Program-made: the position numbers and the translations under genes
Shown here: positions 10,966 to 22,470 of the stretch, piece after piece
Numbering within the stretch: the first letter of the stretch is position 1
Layout: the number at the start of each line of letters is the position of its first letter
Notes under the pieces: model-generated
The model's database searches: none
The model's input: only the letters and a program-made list of their open reading frames with translations
What the model was told of the DNA's origin: nothing
From: Gamarada debralockiae
Lineage: Eukaryota > Ascomycota > Leotiomycetes > Helotiales > Hyphodiscaceae
DNA length: 64,000 nucleotides
Direction: 5' to 3'
Assembly (NCBI GenBank): GCA_002803225.1
Contig: NXFV01001068.1
Span: forward strand, 1-64,000

Positions 10966-12690
10966 TTACTGTTTTTGCCGACATATCTGTTCCTTTATCT
11001 TCTTACAACGAGCCACGAAGTCAGACGATGTTCCATATTTGACATATGCCTTCCCAAGAACCTCATCAATAACACTTTTTGCTCGCCTATAGTTACACGG
11101 CCTGGCTGCCCTGAGCATTGCACGGCAAAGATAAAGCCCTGTTTCCAGCAAATCCTCTGAATCTCCCAACCATACGCATTCCCGCCGATCCCATACATCA
11201 TCCAGTTCCTTTACTGCATCTTCGTAATACTTCCTTCTGTACAGGCATATAGCGGACCGGTACGCATAGTGAAGGGTTTCGGCTGATAGAGGCTCTTCCT
11301 TTACCAGATCGAGCAGATCCTGGTATACCTCGCGCGCAGTCTTGTATTTCGCAGGCAATCCTTGGCCTTCACAAAAAGTAGCCAATCGCGTACCGTACGA
11401 AAAGAGGATGCTTCGCTCGATTTCAGTCCACGACGGCTGATTCACCTTCACCTTGGCTTTTCCCCACACTTCCTTGAACTCGTCCTCAGCGTCTGATATC
11501 TTTCCAACCTTCGCTAGAATGTCTCTATACTGCTGGCCGGTTTCCAAAGTGAGAAGGTCATCATCCCTAACCGTTTTCCGCCTTTGCCACGCTTCCTGAA
11601 ATGCAAGTTCTGCATCTGTCAATTTGTTGAAACGTCTGTAAGCTAACCCGAGAGACTGAATGGCGCTGATTGTCTCATCATCATACTTCGATAGCCTGTT
11701 GTCTCTTCTCTCGACAATCCACCGCCCCACTCTGATAGCATCCCCGTACTTCCCGTTGTCGAAGTAAGATTTGAACATGCAATCGGCGGTAGAAAGTATC
11801 TCGGGGCTGTTTTCTCCAAGTTGAGACTTCTGGCTAGCCCATACAGCTTCGAGGACAGAAGAAGCTTCGACATAGCTCTTGAGGTCGTAATGGCGAGCTC
11901 CAGGCTTGTAACCAAGAGCCAACAATTTCAAGGAATGATTGCTCCCTCTTGCCGCCCACATATCTCTAAGTACCTCGTCCTTCCTGCTGGTGTACGGTGC
12001 TGCGTACCTGCCACTGTGTGCTCTGCCCTCCAGTTCCAGTTCCTCCTCCCGCCGAACAACTTCTTCCGCGATCTGGATCATGAGATTGGTGTTGAGAGCT
12101 AGCCTGGCTTTACCTTCTTCGTACATTCGCCAATGTTTGAGCCCCGCCTCTTCGCGCTTCCCGTCCTCAATGAAAAGTAGACCAAGTTGGAATCCACTCG
12201 TTACCGCCCACTCAGGATCAGATTCCATTTTAGTGCTACAAACCTTTCTGTACTCCTCTTTAGCCTCGGTGAACATCCGAAGCGCGCGAAGTAACAAGCA
12301 ATATTGCTGATGGCTTCTCTTCGTCTCAGGCCCGAGGCTGTCAAGTTCCGCCCTTCTCTGCCACGTTTCTTTGGCAATGGGTAGACCTTCCTCATTGCGT
12401 CCAAGCGTTTGCAACATCTCGACTAGTTCAAATCTGTGCTGGAGGTATTTGACCTCTGATTCATCGAATGCATTCTCATCTCCCTTCGATTTGAGACTCT
12501 CCATGGTGGACTTCTCGAGGGTACAAAGCTCCTCATAGATTTTTGCTGCTTCGGAAGGGTTCGTAGTCTTCATTGTCTCAACTCGTTCAATCTTGAAGGC
12601 CTTGACTTCGTCGGTGACTTTGATAAGACATCGTTGAGATTCTTCGAACTTGCTTACTATGTCGCTTGGTGCTTTGCATCTCTCACACAC
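10966..12690 (-). CDS. Tetratricopeptide (TPR) repeat protein, possibly truncated at its start
   Basis: An open frame of 574 codons starts with MCERCKAPSDIVSKFEESQR and holds repeated helix pairs of the kinesin-light-chain-like TPR type, for example LGLAYRRFNKLTDAELAFQEA and similar blocks about 40 residues apart to the end. TPR arrays bind other proteins; in fungi such arrays are common as sensor ends of STAND receptors, but no NACHT or NB-ARC motor is seen. The same frame continues upstream of the first Met for about 50 more coding-like codons (helical, SDEAAKISERIHELERP) but is cut by a TAG at 12748-12750. The gene is therefore either shorter than its ancestor or broken. The CxxC at the start may belong to a small metal site. 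Confidence 0.65.
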   Translation of the reverse strand: MCERCKAPSDIVSKFEESQRCLIKVTDEVKAFKIERVETMKTTNPSEAAKIYEELCTLEKSTMESLKSKGDENAFDESEVKYLQHRFELVEMLQTLGRNEEGLPIAKETWQRRAELDSLGPETKRSHQQYCLLLRALRMFTEAKEEYRKVCSTKMESDPEWAVTSGFQLGLLFIEDGKREEAGLKHWRMYEEGKARLALNTNLMIQIAEEVVRREEELELEGRAHSGRYAAPYTSRKDEVLRDMWAARGSNHSLKLLALGYKPGARHYDLKSYVEASSVLEAVWASQKSQLGENSPEILSTADCMFKSYFDNGKYGDAIRVGRWIVERRDNRLSKYDDETISAIQSLGLAYRRFNKLTDAELAFQEAWQRRKTVRDDDLLTLETGQQYRDILAKVGKISDAEDEFKEVWGKAKVKVNQPSWTEIERSILFSYGTRLATFCEGQGLPAKYKTAREVYQDLLDLVKEEPLSAETLHYAYRSAICLYRRKYYEDAVKELDDVWDRRECVWLGDSEDLLETGLYLCRAMLRAARPCNYRRAKSVIDEVLGKAYVKYGTSSDFVARCKKIKEQICRQKQ

Positions 12691-13039
12691 ATTGAGTTGG
12701 GATTCCGCCTCGGATTGAATTGGATCAATCTCATCATTATTGGAGGGCTAACCATCTTCGGTATCAAATTGTTTTGGTTGCGCAGGGCTTTTCGGCCTTT
12801 CCAGCTCGTGGATCCTCTCCGAGATTTTTGCTGCCTCGTCGCTCAGAGCGAGCACCGCCTTTATATCATCTTTCGAAGACGTCGCACTAACACCCTTTAA
12901 AATACTAATATATCTCAGCCGTTAGCGAAGTCTCAATTTCCATTCAAGGGTGGCTCAAACCTCGTAGGTAAAGGTTTCGTGCGCAAAGTGGGCGATAAGT
13001 TGCTAAAGCTTGATACTTATTACTTGGGCGCGGAATCCG

Positions 13040-13355
13040 CAAATTATGCAAGGGGCCTCCCCAGTTTCAGGAGCCACCATCTTTTTGTAATGAGCACAGC
13101 TTCGAATACGTAGTGCATCTTTGACAATATCCGAGACTCTATCCATGTCCTCGGAGATCTCAGTAGTTGTCGCATCGTGTAGCCTGCTCCAGTTCAATTC
13201 AAGCTCTCGAGCGTATTTGTCAAGCTCGACGAGCGCAGACCATAGCCGTAGGTTTCTCGGCCAGTAATCTCCGAGCCCCCAACTACTGTGAGTCCCAATC
13301 CGAAGAGAAGCGTTGCAAGTTCTGCGATTCGGTCTTGCAACGCTGGGGTTTCCAT
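13040..13355 (-). CDS. Putative 5' exons upstream of the TPR gene, with a CxxC motif
   Basis: An ATG at 13355 opens METPALQDRIAELATLLFGL. A possible intron of about 62 nt then leads to a helical stretch (LDKYARELELNWSR) ending in GEAPCIICGFRA near 13040, followed by a GTAATAAG donor-like site. A good CTAAC branch and TATTAG acceptor occur near 12905. The phases do not join cleanly to the TPR frame, so I cannot give a full model. These could be the first exons of the TPR gene or a separate, decayed gene. Confidence 0.3.
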
Positions 13356-15579
13356 GGCTTAAGTGCAGCTGCAAGTGATGAATTTGGGATGAATCGCGTC
13401 GATTGGAGCCAGCGGACATAGTTGCATATTTAAGCTCACCCACGAGGCTGTGATGACTTCTTCCGTAAGTCCAGGCTAGGTGCATCATCACTTCGTGGGC
13501 TATGGCTGCCAGTTCTTCAGGCGGGCGAGTTAGGCTCTGAATGTGGCATGGTCGAGGGCGGAGGCCTGGGGTGACAGACTAGCAAACTGACCCACAGAGC
13601 CTCATAGCTCTCCACCTTGAATGCTGCAAGGCCTGGTGAGATTCAATCGTTCTCTTGAATTGACCAGATGGGGCTCGTCGGTTGGACGCCTCATTCTGCA
13701 GAACAGCCCCATTTTTTTACTTGTGTAACCATTCGCGCATTCATTAAGGTCGTTATCAGACTCGGTTAACCTGCAAGCTGCAGCTTCTTACAAACACGAC
13801 CCCTCTCGATTCTTGCAAGTATAATTCCTCAATAAGCAGAACATTCTCGATGCCCCTCCTCAGAGCTGAAGCCGGGAACACGAATCAGAGGATTTTACAC
13901 CTTAGCGGGTTCCAATAATAGAGTTCTTGTATAAGGGCCCTGTCATGTCGTTCTGAACAGATTTAGTGGAATCGAACCACAGACGGCATAATCGATGAGA
14001 ATTGTCCTCTCACTGCAAGACGTGCTTTTAGGAGGCAAAATTTCAAAGAAGACCCAGACTTTCAATCCCGAAAAAGCGCAGCCGGAAGGAGATTCTAGTT
14101 CTCGAATTTAGATCCCATGAGGCTGCGAGGATTAGGGCTATGGATTGCGAGAACTTAGAGTCTAACATAAACTGGGAGCTTCACTTTATCTCTCATCGAA
14201 GTCAAAGAAATTGTAGCAAAAGCAACAGAGTTTTGAGTTGCCGGGCGTGATTGTCGCAAACCATAATAGGTTTTTCTTTTCAGGGTGTTTGGAGCCAACA
14301 AAGACATCAAAGCTGACGGGTGTGAGGTACTTTCCATATCTTCTCGCAGTTTCGATCCGCTTAGATTCGGTATGCTTGATGGCGTGGCCAAGGTTTCTTC
14401 CTCTTGTTATCACGTGACGGGTTTGCCACCCCAGACAGCCCCATGCAACAGAACAAATTGTCCGCGAAAGCCCAATGCCAATTGAAAGACCAAGATGTGG
14501 AAAGGAAACTTAAATATTGAAGGGTTGCACCAAGTGCTCTGTGCACAATTCCAACTACATCGTGAGGTTATTAGGTCACGTGCTCAGGTAAAGGAACTGT
14601 CTGATGAGCATCGAGCAGAGATTTTCGATCAGCGCAATTTCTCCCGTATAGGAAAGTAACAACAAATGGTAACTATCTTGCTATCTTTTCTTAATGAAAT
14701 ATCGATTTTCGAAGATCTTCCGCCAGACTATCGTAATGACATGCGGGCTTGTTTCCCCTTCACTGCTTGCGAACAGCAAATCTCTCTCTTCTTTCGTATA
14801 ATGCAACTCATCCTATGCAATGCCGATATTTCTGATTGTACCTTCTCTTGCTCCACGCTTCCTCCACGAATGTTCTTGGACAAAGCCAACTCTTTCATGT
14901 TCCCCAACACGCATACTGGTGGCTTCAAAATGAAGCCTTCCACAGGCAAAGCCCTCCATCCCTAGTTGGAAATAATACTGATTAATGAGGAACCGACGAG
15001 CCGTAAGTAGTCAAAAGTGCAGAGCATTTCAAGAGAGAGGACGTTCATTTGACTATTAACAAATCTTTCTTCCCAATTATTCTGGGCAATAAGGACTGGC
15101 TTTGGAGTGTGGGAATTCCCTTCAGAACACTGCCTATTGGATCTGTACTTGCCAGGATAGATCAGTGTCCAAGACTTTTATAATCACTGGAAGCTTTTCT
15201 TCAGTCGCCAACAAATGGGGTAAGGCCTGCGATGCAGTCGATGCCCACGACCACAACGGCGCTTGGTACGCGAAGGGGTCAATCCTCATTCCGGGTTTAC
15301 ATGTCCAGCAAGATTAGTGCTCTAAGTCTTTGCGCCAAACTCCTGTAACATACTCGTCCAGGGTTGTTCTTTGCTGGACTTTTGCGACGCCTACTTTCGC
15401 GACGCCTGCTATTGCGACCAATTTAACCTTGGCAAAAGTAACGTACATACCGAAAATTTGCGGATCGAGTCCTTCAAGCACTCAGTATCTCCAGGGCTGC
15501 TCTTAGCAGTATTCTTTCTCAACCATCGCCTTCTACAAATATCTTCAGGCCCTGACCCTCTAATTCAGACGGCTTCGGA
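13356..15579. other. Intergenic region without a supported gene
   Basis: More than 2 kb with only short overlapping ORFs on both strands. A 99-codon ORF at 14666-14965 (+) and its antisense partner at 14728-14949 show no recognisable motif. I do not call a gene here. Confidence 0.4.
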
Positions 15580-15870
15580 CTTGAACTAGGCTGGGGCATT
15601 TCTAAGCCAGTTGGGACCTGGCGAAGAAGAGGATGCAGGAGAAAGGCGTCGCTTTTGATATGCCCAAGCTCTGCGAGACAATGGGCAATCGGAAATGACT
15701 GGCTCCCAGTGTGGATGATCCCTCGGAACATGTACAGGCCGCCGAGCACCCGGGGACATGAACTTGCAGAAACCTGTCCATTGGCATTCTTCTTGGAGAT
15801 CGACAGTGGCGGCCCGCAAAGCCGTCTTACCCCGAAGTTCTCCCGGTTGTGCGGGATAGTTTGGGGCTAG
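15580..15870 (-). pseudogene. HET-domain protein fragment
   Basis: The minus strand reads CPLSRRAWAYQKRRLSP, the signature found after the middle of heterokaryon-incompatibility (HET) domains. The neighbouring frame continues with ILFFARSQLA and then a TAG where HET proteins usually have Trp (a TGG to TAG change). Two frames are needed to follow the homology over about 60 codons, and no start or catalytic neighbourhood remains. This is a short relic, not a gene. Confidence 0.55.
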
Positions 15871-16173
15871 TCACCCCTTTTTGCTCTTGACGATGCGTCT
15901 TCGCACTACCTTGACCAACAATCGTCGAATTGTGTCTCATAATTTGGCACATAGGTTGCATAGACCTCGACTATTTTGGTTGTCGCATGCAATACGAATG
16001 CGCCGGCCGTCTATTCATAAGGGGGCATCCCAACTAATATTTCATATTTCTTGGGCATTGTTCTTTTCCCGTCTGCGCCCTTAGCTTTCTATATGTGAAG
16101 GAGATTGTTCACAATATCAATCATTCTCAATCGCTCAGCTAAGGAGTCCTAGCCATTGTCTGGCACTGTTGAA

Positions 16174-17725
16174 ATGACTTCGTCAAAGCAGGCAGATATT
16201 GAGCTCCAAGTTCAGAGCCAAGACAGCACGTCCGCTGTCCAAGATGAAAATCCGACTACATCAAGTACTTTTCCTGAGGCTCGTGAGCCGGAAACTATTC
16301 CTCGGCGGACTTGGAAGCTTTTCAGTGCCGGATTCTCCTTCTTCGTTGCTGGGGTGAACGATGGGAGCATGGGAGCGTTGTTGCCGTACATGCTGAAGGA
16401 ATATCACATTGGCACCTCGTCCATCGCCATTCTGTGAGTTTGCACTCAACTTCAGAAGTCACTGGGTCGTTCAGGCTGATTTTTTATGCTTAGGTACTTC
16501 ACGACGTTTATGGGATGGCTTGTTGCTGCTCTGACAAACAGTCATGCTCCCAAATTCTTCGACGTCGGCGCCATTCTGTCAATTGGAGCAGTTCTGCAAC
16601 TTCTCTCTCAGTCACTCCGAGCGTGGAGGCCTCCTTTTGGTCTATTTGCGGTCACCTTCTTTATTACCGGACTCGGCCAAGCATACCAGGACTCGCACGC
16701 CAACACGTTCGTCAGCTCCGTCAAGGCTGCACATAGATGGCTTGGATTTATACACGCTATGTATGGCTTCGGCTGTCTCGTCTCCCCCTTTGTTGCCACT
16801 GCTATTGCCTCAGCAGACCCTTCGAGGTGGATGATGTTTTACCTCTTCCCTTTAGGACTAAGTGTGGTAAATCTCACGTCCGTCGTTGTTACTTTCATGG
16901 ATTCCGTCAATATTATTCGAAGACCCACTGCTGAAGTTGGCTCAGAGACAAGTGGTCGCAATAGAAGTGCAATGAAGGAAGTACGCCAAGTTCTAAAGCT
17001 TCGGGATCTCTGGATCATCAGCTTGTTCTATTTCCTATACTTGGGGGTCGCTTTCGCTGCGGGGGGTAAGAAAAGACAAATAATTCTTCACTTCGCTCCT
17101 AAAAGAGAATCTAATGATATGTTTTTCAGGATGGGTTGTACAATATCTCGTCAGTGTCCGCCATGGGAACCTCGCCACGATGGGTTACGTCCCGTCAGGG
17201 TACTACGGTGGTGTGTTCTTAGGAAGATTGATTCTCGCCGAACCGACCCACCGATTTGGCGAACGTCGCATGCTTTCGATATATGCTGCCCTCTGCTTCG
17301 CAATGCAACTAGTCTATTGGCTCGTACCAAATATCATTTCTAGCGCTGTCGCGTTCAGCCTGATGGGATTTCTCTTGGGTCCTGCCTTTGCAGGGGTAAG
17401 TTGGAACTCTCTGAAAGGAGGCTAATAAGTTGACTAACCACATCGCTTAGGGAGTCTCAGTTGCATCCAGACTCTTCCCTAAAGAAGTTCAACCTGCTGC
17501 ACTTGGTGAGCTCCAGCAGGAGGGTTTTCAAATGTAACCAAACTTACGGTAGTAGGTCTGATGTTTGTCATTGCACAAGCGGGAGGGGCGATCTTCCCCT
17601 CTTTGATCGGCCTCATTGCCTCACACGCTGGGGTGAAAGTCCTCCAACCAATAGTGGCTGGCTTGATTGTTCTCATGGGGGTCACTTGGGCGTTTGTTCC
17701 AAAGCCGACTAGTCACAGAGAGTAG
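16174..17725 (+). CDS. MFS transporter, BSC6-like (440 aa)
   Basis: Five exons join in phase: 16174-16433, 16494-17065, 17130-17395, 17451-17505 and 17556-17725. The ATG at 16174 gives MTSSKQADIELQ. After a polar N-terminus of about 50 residues come about twelve hydrophobic helices. Recognisable stretches include GVNDGSMGALLPYML in helix 1 and GLGQAYQDSHANTFVS in the middle, which fit the fungal bypass-of-stop-codon-6 group of major facilitator proteins (FHS/sugar-permease-like). A polar central loop of about 35 residues lies near VNIIRRPTAEVGSET. It should sit in the plasma or vacuolar membrane; the cargo is unknown. The introns have normal donors and branch sites, and the gene looks intact. 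Confidence 0.88.
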
Positions 17726-18088
17726 AAGGTAAGGTACATTATCAAGGTACGAAGAGTTCACCAGATAGCGGCCTCAGATCACTGGGCCATCCGTGCCCCT
17801 GTTTGCATGTTCTAAGTGGTCGAGGCTTTCATTTGACATAGCACGACAAGGAATATGGAGATTTTGTCATACACAGACATGTCCGTTTCGTGAGACCTTA
17901 GGAGGAGGAGGAGTTGTACTCGTACCTTGAAAACTTAAGACTTAAGAGAACTTTAACCCGCCGTTTCTAACTCCGGAATCTTAGTTGCTTTCGTTTCTTA
18001 TACCAACTATTCTTCGTAACTGCGCAGAAAGTTTCCACTTGCATGATGCATCCAGGATGAAAAATGCAATCCGGAGGAACTTTCTGAT

Positions 18089-18425
18089 TTGTCCTCCGTC
18101 AACACTGATCTGGGTGCTTCCGGATTCATTGGTCATGGCGAGATCGTAGTTCTAGACGATAAAATCGGCAGAAAGCTACTGTGGAAGACCGGTAAGAGAA
18201 GCCTGAATTTCCATTTGCTATCCAGAACTGAGTTGGTAGACCTATATCTCCTTCCTATCCCGGGATTAGTTTACACGCTGCAATTTCTGGACAAAACTAC
18301 AATCTCCTTGGCCGCGTAAGATACTCCCCCAACCTCATCGATTTGACCGCTGGCTGACTAAGAGCTAAAGTATCATGGGTATCATCAAAGGTACCAATTT
18401 GGGTAGAACGGATCTGTGTTCAACA
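18089..18425 (+). pseudogene. N-terminal fragment of an ACS-family (allantoate permease-like) MFS transporter
   Basis: The frame carries DLYLLPIPGLVYTLQFLDK, the hallmark of helix 1 in anion:cation symporters such as Dal5-like permeases, followed after a short intron-like gap by IMGIIKGTNLG, the usual next segment. The homology stops at about 18420, where an AT-rich sequence begins. No in-frame ATG is seen at the start. The rest of the transporter (about 450 residues) is missing, so this is a truncated relic. Confidence 0.6.
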
Positions 18426-18720
18426 TTAGATATATATGTATTTCTTATTTTATATATTTCTTAATAATATATTTTATTGTTGACGAATTATATATTAAAA
18501 TAAAAATGTTAATTTTCTCATATAAATTGTTAGCGAATTTGTATGAGAAAAATAAGAATTTTTATTTATGAATAAATACTTAACGCCTCTAAGTATTATA
18601 ATACACAATACCAGGTAGTAAAACTAACTATATCATTACTTCAAATTCAACAAGGTTTTATTACTACTCTGTTATTATAAGAGTTATATCACTTCTTAAA
18701 TTTGGTTTCTAAGTACCTTC
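18426..18720. other. AT-rich block replacing the rest of a transporter gene
   Basis: About 300 bp of very AT-rich sequence, without ORFs, begins abruptly at the point where the transporter homology ends. It looks like an old insertion heavily changed by RIP. No terminal repeats can be made out. Confidence 0.45.
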
Positions 18721-19005
18721 GCATATAAATTCTGGTGGGAAGGTACCTCCCCGCACTACGCCACTGCCCGCGTTACGCCACACTTACGTTAGTCTGCTAA
18801 CCCCATCAAGTCTTTCATCTCCGTCTAGTACGGCAACGCTGTAGGGAGAAAAATTGTGCTTAAATGTCGGCTTCTCTCACAGACACGATAAATAGTAGTC
18901 CGAAGTCATACTTTATCGTGGTCTCGACATTCGCACACTAAGGGCTGCTTACTCACTCTCCACCCGTCTTCTCCTTTTCCGTCCCTCGCCCTCGACCAAT
19001 ACATT

Positions 19006-20473
19006 ATGGAAATGTACGGAAGTGCAACAGACGGAAATCGCCCGCGGAAAGCCACGAGCAAGCTGACCATGTGGTTGGCGACCAGTTTCGCCCTTCTTGT
19101 GCTGTATCTGACAATCACCACGACACTCAATGTCCGAGAGATCACAAAACTCTCTCATCAGCTGCGCGCTCTCAGTGTGAACGTCACTGCGCTGGAAAAC
19201 GACAACCATGGCCATGGCGAATCCACCAACCGCCTGGACAAGCGAGATGATGGAAATGCAAGCTTCACAGCCCCAGGTCTACAACTGGTCCCGCATCCCA
19301 TATACTACAACGTTCAAACTATGCCGATGGTGTATCCCAACACGACTGCGGTCAGCACGCGAAGTGAGTACGAGAAGCGTTATCTGCGGTGGCTCCTTGG
19401 AGGCGTCTGTAAGTGCCATTCTGGGGATTTGGTCACTTGCTGCCTTTTGTATTGGTGTCCGAGAAGAGCAACTATGTTCTCTGAATATCCAGAAGCACTT
19501 GCTAATACCGTTGTTACCTACAGTCAAGGTGGTCGAGACAGGATTCGCGCCGTATCAGCTGGTCACCAGCTGTCAGTCCTGGGCTGCAGATGGCTCTTCG
19601 GAGACTTCAGACGCAACAAAAATAGGCTGCGTGTACGACGCCATATCCACGTTGATCACAATAGCCGGTGCTGCGTGGATTGGTGCCAACGCTGCTGCGG
19701 CTATAGGAATTGCTCTCGCCATCATCAACAGCGTTACAAAGCGTGACCTCACCCTGCAGAACCACGCTGCCCTGCTCCTTGACTACCAAACTACAATGGT
19801 CAACACCACTGGTCTTGCGATGGCGCCCATGTTCAACTTGGACGGCGAACTGATGGTCCACAATAAGTCGGGCATGCCGCTTATGTTTGGATACAATCCC
19901 AAGGGCGACGACATAGTGTTCACACACACACTTTTTCCAGGCACCAACACGTCTTACATGGCCTACGGCTTTGTGCCTGCGCCATCGGCAAACAGCAAGC
20001 GAGACGACTACTTCAACGAAGAAGACTTCACTTCCGGCGGCCTTGAAGCCAGCTTCAGCTACAACCAGAATTCGGACGGCGGCTACCTCAGCACTGCGAA
20101 TGATTACGGACAAATGGACTACGAGGTGTCATGCACATACGCCGGACTCGCGGACAATGCTCTGGAGTTTCAGATCTACGACAACAGTACGTTGAAAATA
20201 GCCCTTGTTTCCTATTCATTCTGTGAGCCGAGCTCTTCGGGAACCGTTCGGGAGCTGTTTCTCGAAGAGAATTGCGTCTCAGGCTCTCGGATATGCCCCT
20301 CGGCTCCCAAACAATTCTTGAAAACCCATACTAATTCGTCAATAGACCACGACGGAACTATCGCAGCCGGAAACATTCGAGCCTATCAATCCGGCGTCTT
20401 CGATACTGCTGACCTTACCGACGCAATTGACGCTCCTTTGCCAGAGCAAGCCGGCTGCCAGGTGGCCCGTTAG
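19006..20473 (+). CDS. Uncharacterised type II membrane protein with three Lys-Arg-Asp sites (397 aa)
   Basis: I do not recognise this family. Exons 19006-19408, 19524-20186 and 20346-20473 join in phase. The last intron (159 nt) is a stop-free multiple of three, so a 450-residue form is also possible. A basic N-terminus is followed by one transmembrane helix (about 21-39), a short coiled-coil-like stretch (VREITKLSHQLRAL) and a large domain with few Cys and several N-glycosylation sites (for example NVT, NTT, NTS). A second hydrophobic, Ala/Gly-rich segment (about 173-203, STLITIAGAAWIGANAAAA) may enter a membrane. KRD occurs at about 79, 207 and 293; two of these are followed by acidic or polar sequence, as expected for Kex2-type cleavage in the Golgi. 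It is probably a secretory-pathway protein; its role is unknown. Confidence 0.7.
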
Positions 20474-22470
20474 ACCTCAATGTCACGACGACATGGACAA
20501 AACAATAAATCTCGGCTCCAACTCATGCTCGTTAATATCGGCTCCTTGCCTGAATTACCGTTGGAATTTGGTTCGAAGGACCATTTTCCTTTAACAACTT
20601 TCGGTTCCTCGTTGCATTCGTGCTATTCTCTTCTTTTCTTGCTCGTTGTACTGTGGCTGGTGGAGAAGCCATTATGTCATCTGCGGAACGCGCGGCACAA
20701 TCTAAGGGACCTTGAAGGTGAAGGTGAAGGGTACGGAGCGGCGCTGCAACCGGCGATCGATAGACGGTGGCATCCTGTCGAATCAGACGATATTGTGGAG
20801 CCAAATCATGTATTGATTGATAACTCAGGAGGCAAGACTCGTAGGGTTGCCAGAACCCGAAATATGTACATACAACCGTTGCCACAGCAACAGCCAGCGC
20901 AACTGATACATCCTGTAGAGCATTTTATTATTTATATCTCATTAAAACCGGGATTCTTTTTCGACTTCTGCGTTGGGGTTCGTTTTAAGCTCCCATTTAG
21001 CTTGTTAGAAGCTAGCTTTTTTGCTGACCACTCTAGCTTCCTCCCAGAGCAGGTGCTTCATAATCACAGACGTCTTTAATTGGTTCCCTACCTCTAAGTT
21101 CAAGGATCCTAAATCGTGCCCTTTGAAATAGAAGGTATAGAGTAGGATTTGGATACTCTAACTTAAAAATAGACTTTACATAGTCCGTTATATAGTATAT
21201 TACATTATCCTTAGTTTGATTTCGTACTCTATTCTATGTTACAGGGGCTGTTGTTGCGAGGAAATAACAAACAGACAGGGGTGCCTCTTCCGTTACCAGT
21301 AGAGAGATCGCATAATTTTACCATAGAGATGTTAGTAACGCGTATAGAGGACGCTGGCGCATGAGTAGCGAACGCCAGCGTCTGTCAAGCACCAGCGTTG
21401 ATCTCGAGTCATGGCCATCGTCTAAAGAGCAAATGGTAAGTCACTAACCTAGTTTTAGAATCGAAAAGAATTTTTCTAGAACAGTATAGCTCGAAGTGGC
21501 TGCGCTTGTTATAGTCTAGAACGGTGTACAGTACATCAAATTGTAGTAATATAGGCTTTACTCCAAGCGGCATGGTATTGTAGCTAGGAGCTGTGAACTC
21601 ACAGGACCATTCTTCTAGGAGTCCTGCCCTCCTAGGGGTTTTATTCTAGCCGCGATAATGACCTGGGAGCATTGATTTCGTAGGAGAATTCTCCTCACTA
21701 CTATGATGGCATAGGAGCCTTCTCCTAGGACAATAATCCTAGGAGCATCGTCCTAGAAGCCTTGTTCTCCCAGAAGACTTGTCCTAGTCGCCATAATAAC
21801 ATAGGAGCCTTTCCCTAGAATTTTTATTCTATGAGTACCATCCTGGAAGCCCTGCTCTCCCGGAAAACTTATTCTGGACCCATAATAATCAAGGAGTACT
21901 CTACCGCACACCCTAACGATATTATTACTATATAAGGAAAGGGAGCCAAGACTTAATACATTTTGGTCACGACGTCGTCAGTTTTATTCTCTAGGTTGAA
22001 ATACTTTTAGCGTTTAATGATCTGACCTTTTTGGTCAGATCATCATCCTCACACGCGCGTGTTATTTTTAGGCGTTCCTCAAGGCGTATCTTTGTACTAA
22101 GTAGAATCGCATCGAAATGCTCAGGGCTACAATTGGCTAAATTTAGCTGCAGAAACCTAGGGCAGGGATGAGACCATCTGAATCCGTTAAATCCACTCAG
22201 GTCTTTTTCGCACCCTCAAACTTCAGGGACCAAAATCACCTCATAGTCAAAGGGAAGGGCCTGAATTGGTCCCTTGAATCCAAGTGGTAGGGAGCCAGAT
22301 TGGGGCCCCTTCAATTCTGAAAATAGGCTAAGCTCTAACTTAATACCCCCTTTAACGTGCCGCTTATCCTCGCTCTCTACAAATTTAGATCCTTGAAAAT
22401 CAACATCATTAATCAAGACTTATCACTCGACTTCGGAAACGAGCATAAATCTTCGTCTAAGCAACGAATC
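20474..22470. other. Intergenic region with degenerate repeats and a small unsupported ORF
   Basis: A 199-codon ORF at 20480-21079 (+) follows the membrane-protein gene at once, but its composition is odd, it has a long antisense ORF opposite it, and it resembles nothing, so it is most likely 3' flank. A perfect 10-bp inverted repeat, 21350-21359 and 21373-21382, could form a hairpin. The rest is AT-rich and contains the CCTAGGAG-type repeats listed separately. Confidence 0.5.
21590..21910. repeat. Degenerate CCTAGGAG-rich repeat array
   Basis: About three diverged units of roughly 100 bp. Each contains words like TAGGAGCCTT, TCCTAGGA, CATCGTCCTAGAAGCC and TTCTCCCAGAAGACTT in the same order; the clearest copies start near 21700 and 21800. 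No ORF runs through it. The origin is unknown. Confidence 0.5.

Noticed and set aside
20480..21079. 199-codon ORF after the type II membrane protein
   Set aside because: No motif, odd composition, antisense ORF of similar quality, and placed where a 3' UTR is expected.
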